Part shown: positions 34,964-44,174 of the stretch, piece by piece
How positions within the stretch are numbered: the first letter of the stretch is position 1
How the letters are laid out: each line of letters opens with the position of its first letter
Source: Verrucomicrobiales bacterium
GTDB taxonomy: Bacteria > Verrucomicrobiota > Verrucomicrobiia > Verrucomicrobiales > SLCJ01
Reading direction: 5' to 3'
Length of the DNA stretch: 64,000 nt
NCBI GenBank assembly: GCA_024636835.1
Contig: JAGXGH010000050.1
Location: forward strand, 1-64,000
The notes under the pieces: model-generated
What the model saw: only the letters and a program-made list of their open reading frames with translations
Told to the model about the DNA's origin: nothing
Database searches by the model: none
Position numbers and translations under genes: made by a program

Positions 34964-37614
34964 TAGGGAAGCCCTTCGGTGAGTGAGATTCGGAATTGCT
35001 GCACCATCTTGGGATCGTCGATCCAGTATTCCTCAAGCAGCGGCATAATCTCATAGCGCATGATTGACAGATACCATTTCTGGAAGTCCGGGATCGGGGC
35101 GGTCGGAGTGAAGAAGCTGTGGCCGATGCGGTAGCCCTTGCCGAGATTCGCCTCGTCCTTCTCGATTTCCTGATTAAGGGTCTCCATTTGATTGATGATA
35201 TGGCTGATCTGATCGGGAGTGACACCATGTTTGTCCAGATGGGCAGAGAATGTCTTCTCGCTGAATCCGGGGTCGAGGGTCAAGAATGCGAAGCGCCGCC
35301 GCAGCGCATAGTCCACCAGAGAAAGCGACCGGTCGGCCGTGTTCATGGTGCCGATCAGGTAAAGGTTGGGCGGCACTGTGAAGGGTTCCTCGCTGTAGGC
35401 GAGCGTCAGGGATTCTCCACGTTTGTCGGTCTCAATCAACATCATCAGCTCCCCGAGGATCTTGCTGAGGTTGCCGCGGTTGATTTCGTCGATGACGAGG
35501 AAGTGATCCTGCTGGGGATTGGCGAGCGCCTTCCGGCAAAGACGATAGAAGCAGCCATCTTTGACCTCGAAGTGGCCGTCCTTCGTTGGGCGTAGTCCTT
35601 GAACGAAATCCTCGTAAGTGTAGGACTGATGGAACTGTACCATATCCACGGCCGATTCGTCCTTCGCCTCCATTAGGAGCCATGCGAGTCGCTTGGCGAT
35701 GAAGGTTTTCCCCACACCGGGTGCGCCCTGCAGGATGATGTTCTTCTTGCGCCTGAGTTGCTCAAGAATATGTAGCAACGATTCGCGCGACATGAAAAGC
35801 TCCGCAAGGGCATCATCTATCGAATAGGGTGTGAGATTTTTGATCGAAACATCATCATCCACATCCGCGACATCATCGTCTTCCCCGTCCTGAGACGAGT
35901 CGCTGAGTCCTGGAACACCGGAATAAAGGCCACCCAGAATCTTCAGTAATTTCGGTTTTAGTGTAAGTTCTGTTAGGGCTTTGATGGCAAACTTTCTTTC
36001 GGTAACCTTAACAGCTTTCGAAACTTTCCATTCCACCGCGATGGAGTGAGGTAATTCCTCATCGTCACCGAGAAAGGAATATTCCCCTGTTACTTCCCCC
36101 CATCCGATGACTTCGGACCTGCCGAGTTTGGCGAATACGATGTCGCCCGGCTTCATTTTATGAGAGATATTCCATAGCATCAACGACTCGTGGATTTGAT
36201 CATGGTTGGAGATTTGCTCCAGGGCGCTCTGAAGGCCATCGCGCGAATCAAACAAGGCCAAGTCGCCAATCCTAGTTAAACCGATGGCAGCAATACCCTG
36301 ATCCTGCCAAGTCTCCCAAAAGCGCGCACCCTCCCCTGGTGCTATCAACCAATACTGCCTGTGTTTTATCTCCGATCCCGCAGCTTTGGCTCGGAAGGGG
36401 AGTCCCTTGGCTAGAATCTCCTTTCTTTGCGTTTTGTCCAGACACAGGGATTCGAGTTCTTGGCGATGATTGTATCGAAACGGCGTGCGCCTACCCGAGA
36501 AATGCCGACTGGCAGCCCGCACGGAAGCAGCGATCACTGGCCACAGTTCATCGAACCGTTCGAAAAACTCCGTCACCTCAAGATAAGACAAGTCATATCG
36601 GATTCCATCCACGACGTCAGCAAAACCTTTAGTAGCTTTCTGCCCTTCAGCCTCTATGCGCTTACGATAGCGCACGGCTTCCGCGTGTTCGAACGGCATC
36701 AGGAATTCGATGAGTATGTGGCCTGGCTTTGCCATAATTGCTGTAATGGCCCACATCCCGATATTGAGACGGATCTGGACCATGCCGCCGGACCTCTTCC
36801 GCAACGTCATTGACAGGAGATCTTCTGGATTCTCAGCCTCATCCTTTAACAATTCGATGACCTTTGCAAAATAATCCAGAACTCGATCGGCTTGTTGATT
36901 AGGAAAAAACCTGTCAAAGGGAGCGCCAAAGGTCGCATCAGCCTTGATGGCCCACAAATGAGCCTTCTGTGAGAATTCGACCCCGTCGCCACCGACAACA
37001 GCACGCATCTCCGGCAACCAGGCGAGATACTCCGCTGCGTTTCCAGGTTTGCCGGATACGCCTTTGGTCGCAGCAAACCCGATGTTCTTGCCGTCCGTCG
37101 ACATCCATTTCTCAGGGCAAGACCAGAACATTCCCATGGTGAGCATCGTTAATCCGACTTTGGGAAGATCAAGGCATTGCTGCATCAGATCCGCATCCAG
37201 AGACTCCGGCTCCACGGTCATGATATGCTCAAAGAACTTCCATAAGAGAGGCACATGCTCCAGCGAACGGTTCTTGGCGAAGGGCATCAACCAAGAATTC
37301 TGGGCATTGGCTATCGGTAATCCGTCGAAGTCCATTGGAACGTCGGATGAAAGTTGCCACTCGTCCTTGAGAACCTGCCACATTGCTATGCGGTTGGAGT
37401 CCTTGGTCCCCCGGTTGAAGTTTGCTAAAAAGGAAAATGGGTCGATTTCCTTGAGTTGGAAGGTGCTTCCGTTTGAACCTTGGTCGTTGATCAGAGTCGC
37501 CTTGAGCCCCGCTGCGTGCATCCTGGCGAGGATGTCCACCAGCTCATGATTGCGATCTTTGAATTCAAGTAGGCGCTTGGCTGCTTCTTCGTGTATGGAA
37601 ATCCAGGTGAACAT
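34963..37614 (-). CDS. mcrB: McrB-like AAA+ GTPase with EVE/PUA-like reader domain
   Basis: I chose ATG 37614 (MFTWISIHEEAAK, 883 residues), because the longer frame to 37686 would overlap the preceding gene. The N-terminal half is unfamiliar. A middle segment around residues 430-540 (YWLIAPGEGARFW, then GDIVFAKLGRSEVIGWGEV) looks like an EVE/PUA-type domain, which in known McrB variants reads modified cytosines. The C-terminal motor has Walker A GAPGVGKT (about 625), FHQSYTYEDFVQGLRP, Walker B HFLVIDEINRGNLSKI, and the McrB signature MNTADRSLSLVDYALRRRF. It would translocate on DNA and activate the McrC nuclease. Confidence 0.85.
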   Translation of the reverse strand: MFTWISIHEEAAKRLLEFKDRNHELVDILARMHAAGLKATLINDQGSNGSTFQLKEIDPFSFLANFNRGTKDSNRIAMWQVLKDEWQLSSDVPMDFDGLPIANAQNSWLMPFAKNRSLEHVPLLWKFFEHIMTVEPESLDADLMQQCLDLPKVGLTMLTMGMFWSCPEKWMSTDGKNIGFAATKGVSGKPGNAAEYLAWLPEMRAVVGGDGVEFSQKAHLWAIKADATFGAPFDRFFPNQQADRVLDYFAKVIELLKDEAENPEDLLSMTLRKRSGGMVQIRLNIGMWAITAIMAKPGHILIEFLMPFEHAEAVRYRKRIEAEGQKATKGFADVVDGIRYDLSYLEVTEFFERFDELWPVIAASVRAASRHFSGRRTPFRYNHRQELESLCLDKTQRKEILAKGLPFRAKAAGSEIKHRQYWLIAPGEGARFWETWQDQGIAAIGLTRIGDLALFDSRDGLQSALEQISNHDQIHESLMLWNISHKMKPGDIVFAKLGRSEVIGWGEVTGEYSFLGDDEELPHSIAVEWKVSKAVKVTERKFAIKALTELTLKPKLLKILGGLYSGVPGLSDSSQDGEDDDVADVDDDVSIKNLTPYSIDDALAELFMSRESLLHILEQLRRKKNIILQGAPGVGKTFIAKRLAWLLMEAKDESAVDMVQFHQSYTYEDFVQGLRPTKDGHFEVKDGCFYRLCRKALANPQQDHFLVIDEINRGNLSKILGELMMLIETDKRGESLTLAYSEEPFTVPPNLYLIGTMNTADRSLSLVDYALRRRFAFLTLDPGFSEKTFSAHLDKHGVTPDQISHIINQMETLNQEIEKDEANLGKGYRIGHSFFTPTAPIPDFQKWYLSIMRYEIMPLLEEYWIDDPKMVQQFRISLTEGLP

Positions 37615-37637
37615 GGTGCTTTGTTTGATTTGATGCG

Positions 37638-38270
37638 TCAGATCTTCTCGGAAAGTGGAGGAAGCGTGATTCCGTGTGCGCCGCATGAGGCTATGAAGCT
37701 GCTGAGCTGCCTGTCGGTGTCCTCGGCGTTCAGGAAGTCAGCGAGATCGAAGACTTGAAACAGCATGATGCCGTTGTCGATCCGCTCGAACAATGGATCG
37801 CTGCGTAATAGCAGGGATTTCATCTTGTCATAGTCGTCCCGTGTATTGGCAGGTTTCCAGACGTCCTTACCGATGATGAACAGCAGCTTGGTGCCGGAGT
37901 GCTCTGGCAATTCAAAGCGGTCGAGATCGAGCGCGCTCAAACCCTCATGCCGGGAAAGCCAGTAGCCGGTGTCGCTGATGATCTCGACGCTGAACTTTAT
38001 CCCCGACCCTGACGGGAAGCGGGGCGAGTAGTGAAAATCGTAGTGATACATGTTCAGCCAATCCCAGGCCCAACAATCGAGTTCGCCCTTTCCTTTCCGT
38101 GGTGAAACCTCACTGAAGGCAGGCCAGCCTCCTGCATAAGTAAACGACATCCGGTCACCGATGTATTTGGCGAGATCCAGCACCATTCTCTGGTAGGCGT
38201 ATAGGGTTCGGTATGACTTCCTGACATCCAAAAGGATGCCGTCAATTTCGGATCGGTCGTGTTTGTTCAT
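37638..38270 (-). CDS. Unknown 210-aa protein in McrBC operon
   Basis: I do not recognise the family. The protein is soluble and aromatic-rich in the middle (LDCWAWDWLNMYHYDFHY), with a hydrophobic strand near residue 130 (KLLFIIGKDVW) and no catalytic motif I can defend. Its ATG overlaps the stop of the upstream nuclease-like gene by four bases (38267-38270), and McrB starts 23 bases after its stop. It is therefore firmly part of the operon and probably partners the PD-(D/E)XK protein. Confidence 0.55.
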   Translation of the reverse strand: MNKHDRSEIDGILLDVRKSYRTLYAYQRMVLDLAKYIGDRMSFTYAGGWPAFSEVSPRKGKGELDCWAWDWLNMYHYDFHYSPRFPSGSGIKFSVEIISDTGYWLSRHEGLSALDLDRFELPEHSGTKLLFIIGKDVWKPANTRDDYDKMKSLLLRSDPLFERIDNGIMLFQVFDLADFLNAEDTDRQLSSFIASCGAHGITLPPLSEKI

Positions 38271-38971
38271 GATGCTTGCGCGGTGGAATGCGGTCGAAAT
38301 CTAAGCAGGTCAGTTCGGGGGCTTCCGCTGAGCGTCAATCGGTTCACGTTGATGTTCTCCAGCCAATCCCCCGTCGCGAATCCGTGAAGTCCGAAAAGGG
38401 AGGTGATGTCGCGAAGGATTCTAAGATGCGAATCAGACGCGCTAGTTCGGTATGAACTTCGTTCAAGCTGACGCTCCACCTGTTTGGTCGCCCGCAGCAC
38501 GCGGAACCATTGGCACATCGCAATGGTGCAAGGAACGCCATTGATTTCAAGCGACTGCTTACCCTCCCCATGAATACCGCCGATGGCGACATAGAAAAGA
38601 GGTTTGGCAGTCTCCGGGTATTCGTTGCGGTAAGCGATGATCTGGTTCTTCCATTGGGTGGAACTCTGCATGCCAAACTCCCAGCGCTTGGCTTCGATGA
38701 TCATGTCGAATTCCGAGAAACGCAGAAAGACATCCGGCTCCACGAATCGGCTGTTATCCGTCCCTTCGCTATCCCATTTCGGCCAGAATTCGTAGGATTC
38801 AAGGTCTCCGCAATGTCGGGGCAAGTCATGGTCGAAGACCGCTTCACGGAGAATCTCCCATGCCAATTCCAAAGGGAGATAGAAGAGATGGCCGAAAACG
38901 GACGAGGTAAGCGTATCCTCAGTGAATGAGGTAATCCTTCCGGGTTTGTTACTGACGGTAGCATGGAGCAT
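38267..38971 (-). CDS. Stand-alone PD-(D/E)XK nuclease-like protein
   Basis: The 234-residue protein keeps a complete nuclease core: VEPDVFLRF (D80), then MIIEAKRW (E93-A-K95), then QWKNQIIAY, in the spacing expected for this superfamily. It should be able to cut nucleic acid. It lies 24 bases after the end of the reverse transcriptase gene and overlaps the next gene by four bases. It could serve the McrBC system as a second nuclease or the reverse transcriptase as an effector; the overlap favours the former. Confidence 0.65.
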   Translation of the reverse strand: MLHATVSNKPGRITSFTEDTLTSSVFGHLFYLPLELAWEILREAVFDHDLPRHCGDLESYEFWPKWDSEGTDNSRFVEPDVFLRFSEFDMIIEAKRWEFGMQSSTQWKNQIIAYRNEYPETAKPLFYVAIGGIHGEGKQSLEINGVPCTIAMCQWFRVLRATKQVERQLERSSYRTSASDSHLRILRDITSLFGLHGFATGDWLENINVNRLTLSGSPRTDLLRFRPHSTAQAS

Positions 38972-38995
38972 GGTGATTTTTTTTGGGTAATCGAA

Positions 38996-41900
38996 TCAAA
39001 ATGGGCTAAATTGCCGCTCAATGGAAAGCCGCTCAATGGAAAGCCGCTTTCGGAATCCGATAGGAAACGGTTTGAACTTCGGCTTCCCCTCGGTTGGTGG
39101 AGTCGGATGCGATTGAAATCGGCGCAGGGCGAGGTAATTGATCTCAGTGACGACGAAGTAGTCGTTCTTTCCACCTTTCACTCGGATCAGATCCCGATCG
39201 AATCGCTCCTTCATCGGACCGCGGAGCCTGGTATCGCCGTAGCGCCGATTGTTCGCCTGGGCGATGAAAGCATGGACATCGTGGGCGGCTGACTCGACCA
39301 AGGCAGAAAACGTGTCCACATCAGGGTTCCATTCCGGGATGAAAAGCGCGTCCACCTGTCCCTGAAAACGGAGGCGATTCTCGATGTCCGACAGCTCGCT
39401 GCAGATTAGCACTCCGAAGCAGAACCCGTCGTGAATGTAAACCGGGCGATCCGGCGATCCGGATGCTGGCACGGCAAATCGCTTGCCGTGATTTCTTTCG
39501 AGGTCAGTCAGTTCTTTCCATGCCGGTGCCTGCTTGGGCTGGAACACCACGAAATTCGTGAAATATCCGGGGTAGTTGCTTCTAAGGGCAATCAAAGCCT
39601 CGTTATGGACCATACTGCCGTTTTTGGCGTCTTCCCGATACTCAACGCCTGCTATCAGCGAAATGCCGCGATTGAGTAGTTTTCTCACCATCGAGTGAAC
39701 CCACCGACGCGGTATTGCAAGCTCGGGCAGAATTACGTAGTCCGGTTTTGGATTGGACTTGGCTGTTCTATTCAGCAGCGTATGGAGATTCCGGTAGCGT
39801 TCCAAGGATAAATCAGGATCGCCATTCGCGGCTGCCGTCCACTGGGCATCGGTTATTTCGAGGCTTGTTAGCGCGATTCTCGGATTGATCGGAAGATCGA
39901 AAGGAATCAAGTAACGCCGTGGCTCGGACTGTCCTCTGGAATCCGGATAGACTAAGAAGCCAGGATTCTCGGGCATCCAAATGCCGCGCAGTCCTCGGAC
40001 CACCATGCTGAAGAGCTTGGGTTGCTGGATTAAGGCGGGGGCTGTCGTAGAAATCTGCGCGAGGGGAGTAGGCCTCGTCGGGAATGCCAATGCCGGCCAA
40101 TAGGGCTTTGGACGACCACTGAATTCGGCAAATGTATCGATAGCTTGGAACGGAAGAATATCAGTGATTTCAGCCTTCCTCGGACGTGGAGGCGAATCTG
40201 GCTGAGGTGCGTCGGAGGAGAGCCAGTGATTGGCGTAAGATTGTTTCGACCAGTCTGTCCGGAGAAGGGATGCCGAGTTTTCGCGGATGGACTTGAGGCT
40301 GTAAGGTTTGGACGTTGGTAGTTCAAATGTGTGGCGAACTTGCTTTAGCAATGCCCGGAGATCTGAATCCGGAGTGCTACTGTTCTGGAAGATCACTTCG
40401 GCGAACCGCTTTCCAAATGTGAGGCGCGCCTCGGTGATCTGTAAGAATTGCTCGGGAGAATGGTGTCCGCAGGTGTTTCGGATCGTGACCAACAACTGCT
40501 CGATGCCTTCAAGCATTACATGAGCCCGGTCCCAATCCCGGCATGCCGTCATTACACTGAAAATCCGGGGAAGGTAGCGTGACAAGTCGAAAAATGTTTG
40601 TGGTGTTAGCAGATGCCGTTCGATGACCCCGTAGAAGTGATTGCGCAATTCCTCCCACGATTTCGGCTCCACGTCGCGGGCGTGCGATTCGACGTCGCTC
40701 AGGAGGAGTGCAAATCCCGACCGGCGGAGCGTCACCGCATCAGCCTTTCTCAGCGCGTCGGCTTGTAACTGGGAGTCCGAACTGACGAGCAGGGCGCGAC
40801 TGGCCATGGCTCCTTCACTCAATGGCAAACTGGGCAGGTTTCTGTGCTCGCTGCCTTGGCTTCTGATCTGTTCCTCGATGGGATTGATGAGGTCGAGACC
40901 ATGAGCGCCTTCCAGTTGGAAGATCTTTTGCTTTGCGGTCACAAACAACAGTTCGGATTCCGCAGTGGTGGAGTGATAGGGAAGGTTGACTTTGAGTGCC
41001 TTGCCATCGTCAGGCGTTTCGACGAATTCCAGGAAAGGGGCAAGTCGGTCGGCAATCTCGCGGAGTAGTGTTTCGCCGTCGTCATATTCCTGTTCTTGGT
41101 GTATGACCAAAATCACATCGTCAACATAACGGCCATAATAGCAGGGGGATAATCTATTCACGACGATACGATCAAAGTCCCGCATCAGAACATTGGCAAT
41201 TACACTTGATGCGGTTAGCCCAACGGGTAATCCGGTAGGATGGCAGCCGAATCTCTGCGCGGCTGTCTGGTTCCAATGATCAAAACTTGCAATCATTAGC
41301 CGCGTGAAGTTCAAAGCATCCTTCGTTAGCCATGGCATTAGTGGCTCCAGGTATTCAGGATGGACAAGAAAGGACGCATCGACGCGGTGGTAGAACCGCT
41401 TCAAATCCATTGTGATGGCCGCAATCCGATGGTCTTGCTTCAACTCCGACTTCATGGCTTGAAGTCCGCGATTTCGCCATTGGCCGTAAGCGGTGAAATA
41501 GGGCGCGAAAAGGTTCGGCGAAGAGCGATTCAGTTCTCCGGGGACGCCAGCTGGTTGTTCGCTCTTTGGTCGCCATCGGCGCAAGCGGTTTCCCATCGCA
41601 TGGCGGGTGTCCAAAAATTCGTCGTAAACGTGACCGACCTTGAGAATCCAGAGAGCGGAAACGATCATGTAATCGACAGTTGCGTCGATCACCGGGCGGA
41701 ATTCCACCTTCGCGTCGCCGTGAAGCCGACATTGCTTCTTCCACTGATCCAAAGGATTGGAAGACTCGCAATGCATGTAAGAATCCGAACCGTTGGTGGG
41801 TTTCGGCGGATTGATCGACTTCGGGATGCACGTTGCAGGCCCCAAGAAGGAAATATCGGTGGGCCAAGTTGGGCGCTTCCTGTTAAGTCGTTGGAGCAGG

Positions 41901-42049
41901 CCTCGAAGGTTTTTCGGCAGATCTTGTTCGTAACTGGCAAACTTCAGGCCGTGGGCGCAGTTCGAGTCTGAGAATGCCTCCGATTTAGCCTTACGGTAAG
42001 CTAGGTAGAGATCGCTGATCAGAATGTAGTCTTTATCGGTCCAAGGCAT
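38996..42049 (-). CDS. Defence reverse transcriptase fused to nitrilase (DRT type 1 / UG1-like)
   Basis: The reverse transcriptase occupies about residues 100-420. Motif A is AITMDLKRFYHRVD (D215), motif B is GLPVGLTASSVIAN (273-286) and motif C is YYGRYVDDVILV with YVDD at 308-311. A helical linker follows. The C-terminal domain (about 730-990) is a carbon-nitrogen hydrolase with the expected triad: E776 (VILPELAIP), K839 (VFQPKQAP) and C883 (GVLICSEL). RT-nitrilase fusions of this size are the defining gene of the DRT type 1 anti-phage system. The last residues contain a duplicated RLSIE unit. The start 55 bases after the SMC-like gene and the shared direction suggest co-transcription. Confidence 0.85.
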   Translation of the reverse strand: MPWTDKDYILISDLYLAYRKAKSEAFSDSNCAHGLKFASYEQDLPKNLRGLLQRLNRKRPTWPTDISFLGPATCIPKSINPPKPTNGSDSYMHCESSNPLDQWKKQCRLHGDAKVEFRPVIDATVDYMIVSALWILKVGHVYDEFLDTRHAMGNRLRRWRPKSEQPAGVPGELNRSSPNLFAPYFTAYGQWRNRGLQAMKSELKQDHRIAAITMDLKRFYHRVDASFLVHPEYLEPLMPWLTKDALNFTRLMIASFDHWNQTAAQRFGCHPTGLPVGLTASSVIANVLMRDFDRIVVNRLSPCYYGRYVDDVILVIHQEQEYDDGETLLREIADRLAPFLEFVETPDDGKALKVNLPYHSTTAESELLFVTAKQKIFQLEGAHGLDLINPIEEQIRSQGSEHRNLPSLPLSEGAMASRALLVSSDSQLQADALRKADAVTLRRSGFALLLSDVESHARDVEPKSWEELRNHFYGVIERHLLTPQTFFDLSRYLPRIFSVMTACRDWDRAHVMLEGIEQLLVTIRNTCGHHSPEQFLQITEARLTFGKRFAEVIFQNSSTPDSDLRALLKQVRHTFELPTSKPYSLKSIRENSASLLRTDWSKQSYANHWLSSDAPQPDSPPRPRKAEITDILPFQAIDTFAEFSGRPKPYWPALAFPTRPTPLAQISTTAPALIQQPKLFSMVVRGLRGIWMPENPGFLVYPDSRGQSEPRRYLIPFDLPINPRIALTSLEITDAQWTAAANGDPDLSLERYRNLHTLLNRTAKSNPKPDYVILPELAIPRRWVHSMVRKLLNRGISLIAGVEYREDAKNGSMVHNEALIALRSNYPGYFTNFVVFQPKQAPAWKELTDLERNHGKRFAVPASGSPDRPVYIHDGFCFGVLICSELSDIENRLRFQGQVDALFIPEWNPDVDTFSALVESAAHDVHAFIAQANNRRYGDTRLRGPMKERFDRDLIRVKGGKNDYFVVTEINYLALRRFQSHPTPPTEGKPKFKPFPIGFRKRLSIERLSIERQFSPF
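39016..39045 (-). repeat. 15-bp tandem duplication in the RT-nitrilase gene
   Basis: GCTCAATGGAAAGCC occurs twice back to back. It encodes the repeated RLSIE near the C-terminus of the RT-nitrilase. Being a multiple of three, it does not disturb the frame. Confidence 0.8.
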
Positions 42050-42103
42050 TCTATTTAATCGGATGAGGAATTTTGTTCACAGAAAGACGATTTTTGCCGA
42101 ATA

Positions 42104-44164
42104 TCACACCGACAGCAGGTTCACATCTTCCTCTGTGAATGAAAGATCCGTTCCGAAAAGTAGTCCCTCTAGTTTGGCCGCGTCCAGTTGCAGGCGAACG
42201 GCTTCTGAGTGTCTAATTTTTTCTGGCGGTGGCGTGGTTGTCGTGAGGATGTATTGAAATGGGCAACCGGTTTTTTCAGTGAAGGACTGGTCCAAATCGG
42301 CCACGAAGCGAATGAAGCTATGGTAAAGGCGAAGCCCCAGGTCGGCCTCCCGTGGGCTATCGTGAATCATGATTCCCGGGAGATTGGATTTGTCGGATAG
42401 GGAATTGTAGATCAGGCAACTGATGTCGCCCAGCAGGACGGCCAATGTCTCCATCGCCTCACCGGTCATGGTTCCCTTCTTTGTGATCTGGAAGTTAAGT
42501 TCGCGATCCTGGAATTTCACGACTCCGTCGTATGAGGACGATGGCAGGACTGCCTTCGCAGAAGCTGAGAAGATAAGCGAAAGCAGATCTCGGTTGTCAT
42601 CGTGCTCTGCGATGAGTTTGTTCAGCGCTGCCTGACTTTCCGCAATCTGATCTTTCAAACTTTCGATCTTCTCAGTCATGGGTTTTAGCTTTTCAAATTT
42701 CTGAGAGCTGGAGGCTCGCTCCGTCCATAAGATCAGATCTTTCAAACTCGTGGTGAGATCATTCACGGTCTCGGTGCGATTGTTTTTGGAGGTTTCGAGG
42801 TTCTTTTTCTCCGCAGTCAGTCCGGCGATTTCCAGATCCTTAGCTGTAATTGTTTGCTGAAGTTTGGCGATTTGATCATTTACCATTTTTACCTCGGCAT
42901 TCCGGGCTTTGAGTTCCTCTGGATTTTGAATTTCATCGGGTCTCGGTTTTGCGGATAGCAGTGTCTGGCGGGTTTTTACGTGAGTGCATTCCCCCACTAA
43001 AACGTTCCCATAAGGGCAGTTTTGCAACTTGGCTTGTTCTATCTGATCCTTCGCGCCTTGAACGGAATCCTGGATATTCTTGAGTTCGCTTGACGCTCTC
43101 GTGTCCACCTGGAAAAGAGCCTGTAGTTGCTTGAGGTCGCCCTTTGCCTTTGTAGTCAGTTCCAGTAAATTACTGATTTCGGTTTCGATGATCTTGGTTC
43201 GGGTGTCCTCGTTGTCCTGAGTTTCTCCCAATTCATAAACGGCCTTGCTGGTCAATCGCTTCAGATCGGGAAAAAGACCATCTGCTTCCAAAGGCGCATC
43301 CTCGATCTCCTTTTGATACGCCCGAGCAATTTTCGTTAGATCGGTTTGCAGCTTCTCGGTAAGATGGTCGCGCCAGTATTCCGGTTCGCGTTTTGCACGC
43401 TCAAGAGCCGTTTCCGCTTCGGTGAGTTTTCTCGATTTTTCGGCAAGGCTTTCTTCTGATTTCAGTTCATCAGGCAAGAATAGTCCGAGAGCGACACGCA
43501 TGACAAAAAGTGGGTCGGACTTTGGGAAACGAAATGACGGCCAGTCGGATTCGCTACGGGATGAACGCCAATCGTAGATGTTTTGAAAGCGCGCCTCCTG
43601 ATCACGGGCGCACCAAGCGAGTATGTGACCCCACAGGATAGGCTCATTGGTGCGGACGACGCTACTGCTCGCGAATTCATCGATGAACTTATCCAAACCG
43701 AGCTTGGCCGGATAATTGTCCTGATAGGCGACTTCGCCCCTGTCCTTGATCACTTGTTCGATAGTGCCATCTTTGAGGACGTATGAATTTCGGTTGTCTC
43801 CTAATGGGCGGAGAACTGCGAAACGCTGACCCTTCACATAAAGTTCCGCAGCGACATAGCCGGAGGGGAAAGCTCTCTTGATCGCTTGGGCATTGGCCTT
43901 GTTGGAAAATGTTTTCTCTCCGAGGACGTAGCGAACGATACGGCAAAAGGTGGTTTTCCCGGCACTGTGGCCCGCAACGTCTCCTACGGATTCTTCTGAT
44001 TCCGGCTCTTCGGCCCAAATAATATTGAGCCCCTTTCGGAGGGTGATGATTTCACGAATGTATGAGGGTTGGGGGGCGATTTGGCTCAGGAGAGCAATCC
44101 TATGAATCCAAACGTCTGGAGAGGCTTTGACGGGCGACTGTGATAGCTGGGATAAGATGCTCAT
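42104..44164 (-). CDS. SMC/RecN-like coiled-coil ATPase
   Basis: The ATG at 44164 (MSILSQLSQSPVK) is 10 bases after the methyltransferase stop and gives 686 residues; the longer frame to 44269 overlaps that gene. An ABC-type head is split by a coiled coil. Walker A is GHSAGKTT (about 65-72), and the coil spans about 240-560. A cysteine pair (LQNCPYGNVLVGECTH) at its middle resembles a zinc-hook apex. The C-terminal head contains MIHDSPREADLG, a Walker B/D-loop-like motif. The arrangement resembles SMC-like defence ATPases that sense DNA ends. It may belong to the methyltransferase system above it or to the reverse transcriptase below it. Confidence 0.65.
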   Translation of the reverse strand: MSILSQLSQSPVKASPDVWIHRIALLSQIAPQPSYIREIITLRKGLNIIWAEEPESEESVGDVAGHSAGKTTFCRIVRYVLGEKTFSNKANAQAIKRAFPSGYVAAELYVKGQRFAVLRPLGDNRNSYVLKDGTIEQVIKDRGEVAYQDNYPAKLGLDKFIDEFASSSVVRTNEPILWGHILAWCARDQEARFQNIYDWRSSRSESDWPSFRFPKSDPLFVMRVALGLFLPDELKSEESLAEKSRKLTEAETALERAKREPEYWRDHLTEKLQTDLTKIARAYQKEIEDAPLEADGLFPDLKRLTSKAVYELGETQDNEDTRTKIIETEISNLLELTTKAKGDLKQLQALFQVDTRASSELKNIQDSVQGAKDQIEQAKLQNCPYGNVLVGECTHVKTRQTLLSAKPRPDEIQNPEELKARNAEVKMVNDQIAKLQQTITAKDLEIAGLTAEKKNLETSKNNRTETVNDLTTSLKDLILWTERASSSQKFEKLKPMTEKIESLKDQIAESQAALNKLIAEHDDNRDLLSLIFSASAKAVLPSSSYDGVVKFQDRELNFQITKKGTMTGEAMETLAVLLGDISCLIYNSLSDKSNLPGIMIHDSPREADLGLRLYHSFIRFVADLDQSFTEKTGCPFQYILTTTTPPPEKIRHSEAVRLQLDAAKLEGLLFGTDLSFTEEDVNLLSV

Positions 44165-44174
44165 AGGTAGATGG

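Noticed and set aside
38996..42049. Retron or group II intron reverse transcriptase
   Set aside because: The nitrilase fusion and size fit DRT1; no maturase domain or msr-msd-like RNA is seen next to it.
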